DNA of 64,000 nucleotides. Origin: Cunninghamella blakesleeana (lineage: Eukaryota > Mucoromycota > Mucoromycetes > Mucorales > Cunninghamellaceae). Location of the stretch: NCBI GenBank assembly GCA_017871115.1, contig JAFCIZ010000002.1:1819501-1883500 (forward strand), written 5' to 3'. The translations under genes were made by a program, and so were the position numbers. Below, piece by piece: positions 31,026-42,430 of the stretch. The notes beneath the pieces were generated by a model that did no database searches, was not told where the DNA came from, and worked only from the letters and a program-made list of their open reading frames with translations. The number at the start of each line of letters is the position of its first letter. Position 1 is the first letter of the stretch.

Positions 31026-31907
31026 ATGGATCAACAATTAATAGATAATATGAAGCAATATTTAGTCACTTTAAAACTACCAAACAACATTACACCAAAA
31101 GAAAAAAGATATATACAACGAAATTCACATAACTTTGTGGTACGATCAAATCAATTATATAAATATAATATAGAACATCAAACATTAAGAAAAGTCCTAA
31201 ATAAAACACAAGCTATGGAAGTTTTATTTATGTGTCACCAACATCCTTTAGGAGGTCACCTCGGTTATCATAATACTTTATATAAGGTATCAACTAGATA
31301 TTATTGGAATGCTATGGCTAAAGATATACAAGAATATGTTAAAAAATGTAAAAGATGTCAAACTACTGGACCTAAGAAATTAAACGAATTTTTATATCCT
31401 GTTCCTGTGAAATCAAAACCTTTCGAACAATGGGGAATTGATGTCAAGCATGTTCCAACGTCTAAAAGTGGATATCGTTACGTTATAGCCGCTATTGACT
31501 ATCTTACTAAATGGGTGGAGGCACGAGCACTTAAGTATCAATCAACTTCGGAAATTGCTTTATTTATATATGAAGAAATTATATGTAGGCATGGTACGCC
31601 TCATCTTATTATATCGGATAATGGTACTCCTTTTATTAGTGACTTAATCAATAAAGTTTGTAGACAATATAATATTCATCATAATACTATTACTGTTGGA
31701 AATTCTCAAGCTAATGGATTAATAGAAAGATTTAATTCAACACTTGGATCAATTATCAAAAAGATTGCAACAACAGAAAAGGGAATATGGGATCAATATT
31801 TACCATCTGTATTATTTTCCTATCGCACAATAAAACAAAATTCAACAAAACAATCTCCATTTTATTTAACATATGGTTACATTCCAAAGACTCCTTTTGA
31901 TCATATA

Positions 31908-33587
31908 CAGTGGCTTCCAGAAGTGTTCGAATGTTTTCGTTTTTTTTATAAAATCAATTGTATCAATAAAACTTATTATTTAACCATGCATGATTTATAC
32001 ATCAATCGAAAGCCCTATTGATTGGCTTTCATATGAATATATTTATATGCATTTCCATATTTGGGTTGCGGAGTAAATGGTGTTTGAAAATTATTGGCAC
32101 ATTCGAACAGTTGTGTTGCGATACCAAAAAAATTAAAAATATAATTAAAACACAATATAAATGGTACAAAAAGTCTTTATTTAATAATCAATCCAATAGC
32201 CCTTTGCTTTTATTACATCATTACAACGTTTAGGCATTGTTTCTATCACTTTTTTACAATCTTCAGCCGTGATTGTATTCCATACTTCCTGAGTACGGTC
32301 CCACAAGTCTAACATCCCTTTTGGTGGTGTAGTATAGTTGCTAAAGAGCCTGTTTTTCACCAAAGCCCATATATTCTCAATGGGATTCAAGTCAGGCGAC
32401 TGTGCAGGCCATTCCATTACCGAAAAAGGCTGGTTTTCCAAGTATTCTTTGACTGTTTTGGCAGTGTGTTTTGGATCGTTATCTTGTTGAAAGACCATTT
32501 TGCTTTGATCCATGCCATACCAGTCAAATGTATGCACTAATTCATGCTCCAAAATAGCTTGGTAGAGTTCCTTATCTAAAACTGTATCAATTTTAGTCAT
32601 GTAACCCGGGCCATCGTACGAAATGCATCCCCAAACCATTATATTTCCACCACCATGTTTGACTGTTTGCTTGACATGTTTAGGTTGAAGCTTTTCCTCG
32701 GCCCTTTTCCAAGCATAGCGGCGTCCATCCGATCCAAAACGATTAATTTTGGTTTCGTCTGACCAAATGACACGACTCCAGTCATCTAAAGTCTAATCTT
32801 TGTGTGCTTTTGCCCAAGCTAAACGAGCTTTAACATTTTTGGCACTGAGGAGAGGTTTCTTTGGCTTGACAAAGGACCCTAATCCTTTTTCTTTAAGTGT
32901 TCTACGGACTGTTTGAGCACTTATATCGATTTCCAAATGTTCCTTTAATGCCTTTCGCACCTCAGTAGCATTACTTTTACCTCCTTTGGTCACTTGATGC
33001 ACACAAAAGGACTTGTCTCTACCAGTGAGCTTGGATACAGCACCACCAACAGCCATAGGAATCTCCCGTTCAAGACCTGCAGAGTACTTGTGGACAGTTG
33101 TACAACTTACACCAACATCCTTTGCTACTTGACGCATAGATTTACCTTGTTTGAGAAGGTTAATGACTTGGTTCTTAATGGAATTTTGAATAGGACGCAT
33201 GTTGATAACAGATCACTAAAAAATGGACAATATTGATATAAAAAATATATAAAAAATAGAATATTAGCTATAGATTTGAACTAAGAAAGTGCGAAACAGG
33301 TTTATTCTAACATTTTATAGATTATTTTATACTCTATTATTGTTTTATCACAAGTTGTGGTATTTTTTTGGCATCGCAACACAACTGTTCGAATGTACCA
33401 ATAATTTTCAAACACCATTTACTCCGCAACCCAAATATGGAAATGCATATAAATATATTCATATGAAAGCCAATCAATAGGGCTTTCGATTGATGTATAA
33501 ATCATGCATGGTTAAATAATAAGTTTTATTGATACAATTGATTTTATAAAAAAAACGAAAACATTCGAACACTTCTGGAAGCCACTG
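31908..33587 (-). mobile_element. Tc-A1, Tc1/mariner element
   Basis: 1680 bp flanked by TA duplications (31906-31907 and 33588-33589). Terminal inverted repeats begin CAGTGGCTTCCAGAAG, extend over about 240 bp, and have an inner inverted copy of the GTTCGAATG site, i.e. an IR/DR arrangement. Inserted in the TyA integrase. Confidence 0.95.
32181..33200 (-). pseudogene. Tc-A1 transposase with an in-frame stop
   Basis: Same 339-aa transposase as in Tc-A3, but the Trp after AKAHKD is a TAG stop near 32793. The catalytic first Asp is kept (WSDETKINRF), as are QQDNDPKHT and PDLNPIENIW. So this copy has an intact D-D34E triad but is translationally broken. Confidence 0.92.
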
Positions 33588-34331
33588 TAGACACAATAGT
33601 AGATTTTAACTCTTATAACTTTGAAAATCAGATAATGCTCAGAACAAAAAAGGAAATTACTGCACTAAATCTAATAAGACAACAATCAGCAGAAAAAATC
33701 AAAAGGTCGCAAGAAAACCAGAAAAAGGCAATAGATAAGAAAGTAAATAAACGAGACCGCGAATGGAAACCAGCTTTTAGAATTGGTGAAATAGTAACCT
33801 TATATACAGGAATACAATCAAACTCATGGTCAGGTAAAATATCGGATATGTGGCAAGGAAGGTATACTATACATCAATCTTTAGGAAAAGGTACCTATTT
33901 GATTAAATCTCTAGACTCTAATAACATAAGAATAAAGCGTGTACATGGAAACCGACTCAAATTATTACAAATGCCAGATGTATATTGGAATACACATGTA
34001 TCTAAAACTTATGGAATTGATCTATAAAAAAAAAAAAAAAATTTACATATAAATAAAATAAAATAAAATAAGATAAAAGAAAATTTTTTAAAAAAAAAAA
34101 AAAAAAAAAAAAACAATCAAAAAAAAAAAATAACAGCAATAATAATAATAAATAAATAAATAAAAATAATTATAAAGATAAAGAAATATTTAGATAGATA
34201 TATATGATAATTACAAAAAAAAAAATTTATATAAATATCAAAAAAAAAAAAAATTTATTTCAAAAAAAAAAAAATATTTACAATATAAACATATCTCACT
34301 TATTTTTATACAATTCAAGCATTATACAAGA

Positions 34332-34862
34332 ATGAATCTACCTTTTAATTTTAACAGACCTTCTGTGGATCAAGATCCCATCTATGAAGAAGTTCTTGCA
34401 GCCTTTACAGAAAATCTCTCGGAAATTGAACTTTTGAAATTCTTTATCAAGTATTCCTACCATATGTATGTAGATGATCACCATCGTGTAATTGAAATAC
34501 AAAAGAGTATGCAAGAAAATTATGCCAAGCATATTTTACCTAACGTGGTCAAGCTTCTTCATACATCCTTGGGAAAACCAACCAATCTTGGTGAATTAAT
34601 TAATTATCGACGTGAACGTATGGAATTACTCAATGAGTTGTTAAGTCCTTTGGCTAAACCTCGTTTTAACCAAGTTTTTTATAAAAAATTACGTAAAGAA
34701 GATCCTTGGGGAAAGGATACTATTCTCATGGAACAAGAAGAAAATGATGTGGAAGTTCCTATGACTTTTGTCGGTGTCGCTAATGACAATAATAACGATG
34801 GAGGTCCATCTTCTCCTGGTGGTGAGGGTGTCGCGCAGGATAATGATCCTACCGGTGTTTAA
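34332..34862 (+). CDS. TyA ORF4, unrecognised 176-aa protein
   Basis: Own ATG, 305 bp after the integrase stop. The last 11 codons and the stop lie inside the 3' LTR. Predicted mostly helical (FTENLSEIELLKFFIKYSYH, NYRRERMELLNELLSPLA), then acidic, ending in a Gly/Asn/Asp-rich tail. No signal peptide or membrane segment, so not Env-like. Base use is less AT-biased than its surroundings. It may be an acquired accessory gene; no function is assigned. Confidence 0.6.
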   Translation: MNLPFNFNRPSVDQDPIYEEVLAAFTENLSEIELLKFFIKYSYHMYVDDHHRVIEIQKSMQENYAKHILPNVVKLLHTSLGKPTNLGELINYRRERMELLNELLSPLAKPRFNQVFYKKLRKEDPWGKDTILMEQEENDVEVPMTFVGVANDNNNDGGPSSPGGEGVAQDNDPTGV

Positions 34863-35591
34863 AAAGTTTTTTTAACTTTTGTTTTAATTGGTCAAGCTCA
34901 CATCCACAACCGCACATCCACAGACGCACATCCACAGACGCACATCCACAGACGCACATCCACAACCGCACATCCACAACCGCACATCCACAGACGCACA
35001 TCCACAACCGCACATCCGCAACCGCACATCCTTGACCGTATGACTTCTTTCTCTCTCTCTAAAATAAATTTTGTTTTAATATAAATAGGAAAGAATATTT
35101 TTCTTTCTCTTTTGTTTTTTTTACTTTGTCAAATTTTTAAAATAATATTTTATATAATAAATATTTTATTTGTCCAAACTAATTTTTATTTTTATTTTAT
35201 TTTAATTTTATATTAATTTCTTAATTGAAATCATTTTTATTACTATAACAAGTATATTTTATTTCTTAAGTGAAATCTCTTTTTATTTATATACAACATA
35301 TATAAACTTTTATATATTATTTTATTATTACTTTATTTGATTATTACCCTTTTTATATAATAATCTACTCTCTGACTTTTAAATTCATTTGCATATACTT
35401 TTGAATTTTTTTAAATATTTTATTTTATTTTATCTTTTTATTTTTTTTTTACTTTTATATTATATTAAGTCGTTCTACTTATAAAACAAGAACTGGTGCT
35501 CACTGGAATTATCTTATTTATAGTTAATATAAATACAAACTCTCTTATTTTATTTTAACAAAAATAACTCTTACCAAAAACACACACAACA
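34829..35591 (+). repeat. TyA 3' LTR
   Basis: Same length (763 bp) as the 5' LTR and seemingly identical, with the 14-bp array at 34899-35038. The purine-rich GGTGGTGAGG just before it is the likely polypurine tract and lies within ORF4. Confidence 0.9.
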
Positions 35592-35807
35592 CTGGAAATT
35601 CTTATTTATAATTAATATAAATACAAATTCTCTTATTTTATTTTAACAAAAATAACTCTTACCAAAAACACACACAACACTACAAAACTATCTACTTTCC
35701 AAAACTATAAAAGGAAATTCTACTTTTACAACAACCAAAAATTTACACAACACGACATACCCGCCTATAGGTTAATTATTTATCCGAAAATGCATGACAA
35801 AAAAGAA

Positions 35808-35878
35808 TGCATCAACGGGGAATCGAACCCCGGCCCTTCGCGTGGCAGGCGAAGATTATACCACTTAACCATTGATGC
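35808..35878 (-). tRNA. tRNA-Gly(GCC), copy 1
   Basis: 71 nt, cloverleaf with a 7-bp acceptor (GCATCAA/TTGATGC), discriminator A, anticodon stem TTCGC/GCGAA around loop CTGCCAC (anticodon GCC), and T-arm GGGGTTCGATTCCCC. No intron. A T6 terminator follows on the minus strand. TyE lies 12 bp upstream; the LTR-C end lies 55 bp downstream. Confidence 0.96.
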
Positions 35879-35890
35879 TCGGTTATGTCT

Positions 35891-36649
35891 TGTCGAGCGC
35901 GGTTTCCGTTTTAATTAGAATAGTTTATTTAGCTTAGATACAATTATTATAAAATAAAATAAAAGAATAAAAATAAATAAAATAAAAGAAAGAATCTTAC
36001 GCAAAGATAATAAAGAGTAAAAGAAAGTAATAAAACAACCTTACGCAAAGGTGATCAAGGTAAGTAAAATATATAAAAACAACCTTACGCAAAGGTGATT
36101 AAAAAGTATATGATTTTTATAAAAAATAAATATTCTTACGCAAAGAATAATAAATGTCTAACGCAAAGACAAAAAAATAAAAGTATCTAAAACTAAGCTT
36201 GAGAGGAAGAGTATCTCTTTTATTTTTCTGCCTTCGAGTTGGTCTTTATATAGTTTTTGGTTTGGCGTTTGTGGGTCGCCGAGAGGAATTTCCAGAACAA
36301 CACGGCATGGTGCCCGGGGTTACGAGCGGCGCTTAAAACCTTGGACCAGTTTAGGAAGGTTCTTCGGACTTTGGATTTCTTCCTGTTTTTTGGAATCGTT
36401 GGTTTGAAACTCCTCTTTCTTTTCCTTTCTTCTCTTTCTAACTCCATATTTTTATTTTTTATTTCTTCATTATTTTTAGTTGTAGATTTACTAATTGAAT
36501 CTTTTGTAATATTATTATTTTTAAATAAATCATTATTTTCTTCCTCAATAATAATATTGTTATTGTCATCATTGTCTTCATCCATTTTAGTGCTTTCTAA
36601 TTCCTTGAAAGCATCGTCCTTACTATTACTAGTTATTTTATTGCCGACA
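35891..36649 (-). repeat. TyE 3' LTR (minus orientation)
   Basis: 759 bp. Its U3 side encodes the last ~142 codons of the pol frame. The other part carries about five copies of CTTTGCGTAAG (minus strand) spread over 35996-36170. Confidence 0.9.
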
Positions 36650-36664
36650 TTACCCCCCTTTAAG
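36650..36664 (-). promoter_or_regulatory. TyE polypurine tract
   Basis: Minus strand reads AAAGGGGGGTAA directly before the LTR TGTCGGC. It is translated as LKGGN in the pol frame, so tract and coding sequence overlap. Confidence 0.8.
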
Positions 36665-38937
36665 CTTAAAGTACGTCCTCGTACTTCAGTGGATTCAGTA
36701 TCAATTGCATCTGTATGGGTCACGGGGGCATCAGGAATATTTTCAACAGGATCGATATTGTCATCTACTACTATTTCTTCAACTTCTTTATCAACTTCTT
36801 TGTCAACTGTGTTGTTGTTAGTGTGACTTTGTTCCATTTCCATCTTCCAGGCTTTTCGCATCAAAACAGGGTCGTACCAGGGTGTAGTTATATCTTGGTC
36901 TCCAAAAACTGGCATTAGCCTATCAGCATGTACTAATGACGATAAAGGCTCGCCACTAATTGTTTCTAATTTGTAAGTACCGAAATCAGGATAACGTTTT
37001 GTAATAATATATGGGCCTTTGAATTTTGGTTCCATACCATAGCGTCCTTCGTGTGTTAACTTTACTTTATCTCCTATTTCAAAACTTGTTTGTTTAATAG
37101 ATGCATCCCAACGTTTTTTATCTGATTCAGCCATAGCCTTCATTCTAAAAGTTGCAGCAGCTCTACCTTGATTTAATTCTTCTAGTTCACGTGCAGTATT
37201 ATCCATTATTGTTCTTTTATCATTTAAAGTAGCACTATCGATATAAGGTCGTAACACGTCACCAGGTAGTTTTGGCTGTCTTCCATATGTTAAATAGAAT
37301 GGGGAGAATCCTGTGGTAGTATGTTTTCTGATACGACAAGCCCACAAAGCAGCATTAATAAAATCATCCCATCTGTGTACGGCACCATTCACATATTTCC
37401 GTAACATCGGTTTAAAAATACCATTTAATCTTTCGCATTTACCATTAGTTCTTGGATGGAACGCGGATGTCAACAAGTGTTTACTTTTAATTTTATTAAC
37501 GTAAGCATCAACCATTTTACTAGTAAAGTTGGAACCTCGATCAGTAAGGATTTCATCAGGACAGCCAAAACGCATAACAATTTCTTCATAAAGAAAATCA
37601 GCAACAGCTTCAGCGGTAGCATCAGGAACAGCTCGTGCAATAGGCCAGTTTGTAGTATAATCAACAGCAACAAGGATCCAACGATTACCTTTAGTTGTAG
37701 TAGGAAGTTGACCGATAAAATCCAAATGCCATCTGGAAAAAGCTTCAGGAACTCGTAAAGGGTACATAGGTGTATGATGTTTACTATCCTTTTTACCATT
37801 CATTTGACATCTTGGACACTCTTTAATCCACTTAGAAATATCTTTGTTCATAGAGGGCCACCAATATCTTTTTTTAAATACAGTGGCTTCCAGAAGTGTT
37901 CGAATGTTTTCGTTTTTTTTATAAAATCAATTGTATCAATAAAACTTATTATTTAACCATGCATGATTTATACATCAATCGAAAGCCCTATTGATTGGCT
38001 TTCATATGAATATATTTATATGCATTTCCATATTTGGGTTGCGGAGTAAATGGTGTTTGAAAATTATTGGCACATTCGAACAGTTGTGTTGCGATGCCAA
38101 AAAAATACCACAACTTGTAATAAAACAATAATAGAGTATAAAATAACCTATAAAATGTTAGAATAAACCTGTTTCGCACTTTCTTAGTTTAAATCTATAG
38201 CTAATATTCTATTTTTTATATATTTTTTATATCAATATTATCCATTTTTTAGTGATCTGTTATCAACATGCGTCCTATTCAAAATTCCATTAAGAACCAA
38301 GTCATTAACCTTCTCAAACAAGGTAAATCTATGCGTCAAGTAGCAAAGGATGTTGGTGTAAGTTGTACAACTGTCCACAAGTACTCTGCAGGTCTTGAAC
38401 GGGAGATTCCTATGGCTGTTGGTGGTGCTGTATCCAAGCTCACTGGTAGAGACAAGTCCTTTTGTGTACATCAAGTGACCAAAGGAGGTAAAAGTAATGC
38501 TACTGAGGTGCAGAAGGCATTAAAGGAACATTTGGAAATCGATATAAGTGCTCAAACCGTCCGTAGAGCACTTAAAGAAAAAGGATTAGGGTCCTTTGTC
38601 AAGCCAAAGAAACCTCTCCTCAGTGCCAAAAATGTTAAAGCTCGTTTAGCTTGGGCAAAAGCACACAAAGATTGGACTTTGGATGACTGGAGTCGTGTCA
38701 TTTGGTCAGAGGAAACCAAAATTAATCGTTTTGGATCGGATGGACGCCGCTATGCTTGGAAAAGGGCCGAGGAAAAGCTTCAACCTAAACATGTCAAGCA
38801 AACAGTCAAACATGGTGGTGGAAATATAATGGTTTGGGGATGCATTTCGTACGATGGCCCGGGTTACATGACTAAAATTGATACAGTTTTAGATAAGGAA
38901 CTCTACCAAGCTATTTTGGAGCATGAATTAGTGCATA

Positions 38938-40619
38938 CACCTAAAGGCAAAACTGATCACGGTTTTTTGATTTTTTAGTTATTTTTTATTGGACTTGATT
39001 TTGTACTAAATATTCAAATACAAGTTTAATTATTTATTTTCTTTAAATGTATCCTCACATGATTGACTTTTCTTTCATGCAGTAATACAAATACTATTAA
39101 TGTGTTTATTATGTATAAAATGCATTTTAAAATTTTTATTTCTAGTTTTTATAAATCTGTAAAAAAATACAACTTCATACAATAACTGATATCTACTGTT
39201 TAATAATGTATATGATCACCTTTATTTTGTATTACTAAATCGCACCTCTTAGGCATGGAATGGATAACAGTTTTAGCCATATTGTTCATAGCCGGAGAAT
39301 CCCAAATGACTTGAATACGTTCCCACAAATCATCCAATGATACAGCAGGTTCAGCATACTTTTCATGTAACAATTGCTTTAGATAAGCCCACATGTTTTC
39401 AATGGGATTTAAATCAGGAGAGTACGTAGGCCAATAAAGTAAATCCACATTGTTTTTTTTGTACCATTCTTGGGATGCTTTTGCTGTATGTTTAGGATCT
39501 TTATCTTGCAACAATTTAACCTGTGATTTGTCAAAGTTATACCATTCTACAGTTTTTATAAATTCGTCATTCATGATATCTATAAACAATTGCGTATCCA
39601 TGGTCGAATCTATTCTAGTCAAGTAACCGACACCTTGTGCTGTTATACAACCCCAAAGGCATACTGAACCTCCACCACCTTTTGGCACTTCATATACTTC
39701 ATGTGGTTTTGTTGGCCTATTTCTTTCTCCCCACACCCACTGATAGCCTTCTCCACCAAACCTGTGCACCCTAGTTTCGTCAGCAAAGATTACTTTATCC
39801 CAATCACTAGAGTCCCAACCACCATACATTTTTGCAAACTGCAAACGGTTTTTTTTGACATCACGTGATATTGGAAATACTTTTCTTTTTTTATGAGCAA
39901 AAAGGTTTCGAGATTTAAGGAACCTACGAATAGTCCGAAGGCTTGCATCACTAATATTATTATACTTTAAATATCTCTGAGTTTCAACAGCATTGATAAC
40001 CTTCCCCGTTTTAATAGATCTAGCAATTAAATTAGAGGTATGTTTGGATATTTTTTTTGGTCGACCACCGTGACATGTTTTTATTGGCCCAATTGACTGT
40101 CTAATTTTTGATATTTCCCCAACAGATATATTATATTTTTCTGCTATTGCCCTATGAGTATCACCATGTTTTATTGCATCAGTTATATATTGTTTCTTTT
40201 GTCTTGTAATATAAGTCATATTAATAAAATATCAAGTATTTGATCACAGTAAAACTTATGCAATTTAAAAATAAATGTAAAGAGAAAAAGAAGAAGGTTA
40301 AAATAAATATACAAAATACAGAATATAAATATTTGAAGAAATAAAATATTGACCGATTTGAAACAGGCCATGGAGGTTTAAATAATAACACAAACTTTTT
40401 TTTAAAAATCACCGATCCGGAAATTTTGGATTTTTTTTTTTAAATTAATTTAATTTCCATTTATTGACCGTGGACTTTAAACCATATTGTTTCAAAATAT
40501 AGAGTATTAGTTAAGGAAAATTTATCACCCATCAATATATTTCTTTTAGTTGTATTAAATAAAATATAATGCCAAACAATCAAAAAAGCGAGCACCGTGA
40601 TCAGTTTTGCCTCTAGGTG
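38938..40619 (-). mobile_element. Tc-B, intact Tc1/mariner element
   Basis: 1682 bp with TA duplications (38936-38937 and 40620-40621). Termini are CACCTAAAGGCAAAACTGAT on the left and, reversed, CACCTAGAGGCAAAACTGAT on the right. Different family from A and C. Youngest layer of the TyE nest. Confidence 0.94.
39200..40219 (-). CDS. Tc-B transposase
   Basis: 339 aa, uninterrupted. Paired-type HTH N-terminus (THRAIAEKYNISVGEISKIR), GRPKK basic hinge, then a DDE_3 core: Asp in FADETRVHRF, Asp in LLQDKDPKHTA, Glu in PDLNPIENMW with 34-residue spacing typical of Tc1. Cuts and pastes the element into TA. All key residues are present, so it may be active; LQDKDP in place of the usual QQDNDP is a minor change. 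Confidence 0.93.
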   Translation of the reverse strand: MTYITRQKKQYITDAIKHGDTHRAIAEKYNISVGEISKIRQSIGPIKTCHGGRPKKISKHTSNLIARSIKTGKVINAVETQRYLKYNNISDASLRTIRRFLKSRNLFAHKKRKVFPISRDVKKNRLQFAKMYGGWDSSDWDKVIFADETRVHRFGGEGYQWVWGERNRPTKPHEVYEVPKGGGGSVCLWGCITAQGVGYLTRIDSTMDTQLFIDIMNDEFIKTVEWYNFDKSQVKLLQDKDPKHTAKASQEWYKKNNVDLLYWPTYSPDLNPIENMWAYLKQLLHEKYAEPAVSLDDLWERIQVIWDSPAMNNMAKTVIHSMPKRCDLVIQNKGDHIHY

Positions 40620-42430
40620 TACATTTGACTGGTATGGCATGGATCAAAGCAAAATGGTCTTTCAACAAGATAACGATCCAAAACACACAGCCAAAACAGT
40701 CAAAGAATACTTGGAAAACCAGCTTTTTTCGGTAATGGAATGGCCAGCACAGTCGCCTGACTTGAATCCCATTGAGAATATATGGGCTTTAGTGAAAAAC
40801 AGGCTCTTTAGCAACTATACTACACCACCAAAAGGGATGTTAGACTTGTGGGACCGTACTCAGGAAGTATGGAATACAATCACGGCTGAAGATTGTAAAA
40901 AAGTGATAGAAACAATGCCTAAACGTTGTAATGATGTAATAAAAGCAAAGGGCTATTGGATTGATTATTAAATAAAGACTTTTTATACCATTTATATTGT
41001 GTTTTAATTATATTTTTAATTTTTTTGGTATCGCAACACAACTGTTCGAATGTGCCAATAATTTTCAAACACCATTTACTCCGCAACCCAAATATGGAAA
41101 TTCATATAAATATATTCATATGAAAGCCAATCAATAGGGCTTTCGATTGATGTATAAATCATGCATGGTTAAATAATAAGTTTTATTGATACAATTGATT
41201 TTATAAAAAAAACGAAAACATTCGAACACTTCTGGAAGCCACTGTATATCCAACATTGATTCAGTACCCAAGTGACCAAAAGCATTATGATATTTATTCA
41301 CTAAGTCTGCACGTCGATGGAAAGCAATAAAAGATACATTATAAGATGTCTTATCTTTATCAATTATTCTGAACACTTCGCCATTATCAACAAAGAAATA
41401 AGATCTTTGTTTATTCACTAAATCTAATACATTTTTAGGGATATTATCATTATTGTAAGTATAATAAATAGGCCAATCAGAAGGATGCGCAACAGCTAAT
41501 TCATTTTTATTTGTACTAGAAGGATTCATATTGTAGAGATAATCGGGTTCCATATCATCATCAGCAGGTATATCTTCAACTTTAGTAATTCTGGATAATG
41601 CATCAGGGACGTCATTATCCTTACCAGGTTTATATTCGACATTAGGAGAATATAATTCTAATTCAGCCAACCATCTTGTTAATCTGGGTGTAGGTGTCTT
41701 TTGTGTCTTTAAATACTTTAATGGCATGTGGTCAGAGTAAACAGTATAGACAGTACCTTCAATCCAGCATCTCCAGTTACGTAGACAATGAAGAATAGCT
41801 AATAATTCACGCTCTTGTGCGGGGTATTTTCTTTCAGCATTGGATAACTTTTTTGATTCATAAGCAACAGGATGCCATTTATTTGTATCATCAGGTTGTA
41901 ATAGAACGCCACCAATACCAACATCGGATGCGTCAGTTTCTATACGAAAAGGTTTATTTATATCTGGAATCATCATAACAGGGGCCGTAATTAAAAGGTC
42001 CTTTAATTGATCAAGACTTTTTTGATGTTCAGGCGTCCATGTGATTGGTCTTCTTTTTGGTCCTACACCTTTTGTTAAATCAGTTAGTGGTGCAACTACA
42101 CTAGCGAAACGAGGAATAAACCTTCTGAATTGTTGTGCTAGTCCTATTATAGATCTGATGTCTTGAACATGTTTAGGGATTGGCCAATTCTTAATAGCTT
42201 GTATCTTTCTTTCGTCTGGGCGGATTCCTTCGGCTGATATTTCATATCCTAAAAAGGTAAGCTTTCTTTTTCCAAAATCACATTTTTTTAAATTAACTAC
42301 TAGTTTCGCCCTTTTCAATTTTTCTAATACTAATGATACATGTTTTTTATGTTGTTCCCAGTCTTTACTATAGATTAAAATATCATCCAAATACACCATA
42401 GCAAATCTATCAATGCAATCGCCTAATATA

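Larger units (their letters stand above)
31026..34027 (+). pseudogene. TyA integrase, split by Tc-A1
   Basis: Two blocks, 31026-31907 and 33590-34027, stay in one frame when Tc-A1 and one TA are ignored, about 439 aa. The first block has the HHCC zinc-binding domain (HQHPLGGHLGYHN, KKCKRCQTTG) and the rve core: catalytic Asp in WGIDVKH, Asp in IISDNGTPF, Glu in GLIERFNSTL. The second block holds the C-terminal beta-rich DNA-binding region, without a chromodomain. It has its own ATG, unusual for Ty3/Gypsy elements, where integrase is normally fused to RT. Confidence 0.88.
25222..35591 (+). mobile_element. TyA, full-length Ty3/Gypsy-type LTR retrotransposon
   Basis: Two 763-bp LTRs (25222-25984 and 34829-35591) start TGTCGC and end ACAACA. 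They flank gag, a pol frame in -1 phase (protease, RT, RNase H), a noncoding spacer, an integrase frame and an extra ORF. The RT-RNase H-integrase order is Ty3/Gypsy type. CTGG flanks both ends (25218-25221 and 35592-35595), a 4-bp target duplication inside LTR-B. Removing Tc-A1 leaves about 8.7 kb. The LTRs look identical by eye, so the insertion is recent. No chromodomain is seen after the integrase. Confidence 0.92.
38268..40971 (+). pseudogene. Tc-A2 transposase, split by Tc-B
   Basis: Blocks 38268-38937 and 40622-40971 add to 340 codons in frame. Helix-turn-helix N-terminus (MRQVAKDVGVSCTTVHKYS), D-D34E core. The first catalytic Asp is replaced by Glu (WSEETKINRF), as in Tc-A3, so it was probably inactive even before Tc-B arrived. 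Confidence 0.93.
37881..41244 (+). mobile_element. Tc-A2, Tc1/mariner element carrying Tc-B
   Basis: TA flanks at 37879-37880 and 41245-41246, family A termini (CAGTGGCTTCCAGAAG). Inserted in the integrase part of TyE. The element itself is interrupted by Tc-B at 38938-40619. Confidence 0.95.

Noticed and set aside
31908..32021. Integrase frame extending past 31907
   Set aside because: The extra residues are read-through into the Tc-A1 terminal repeat; the same peptide appears at the Tc-A2 and Tc-A3 ends.
36257..36826. Plus-strand Leu/Ser-rich frame
   Set aside because: Antisense of the acidic and basic C-terminus of TyE Pol; it recurs at 46575 only because it is in the LTR.
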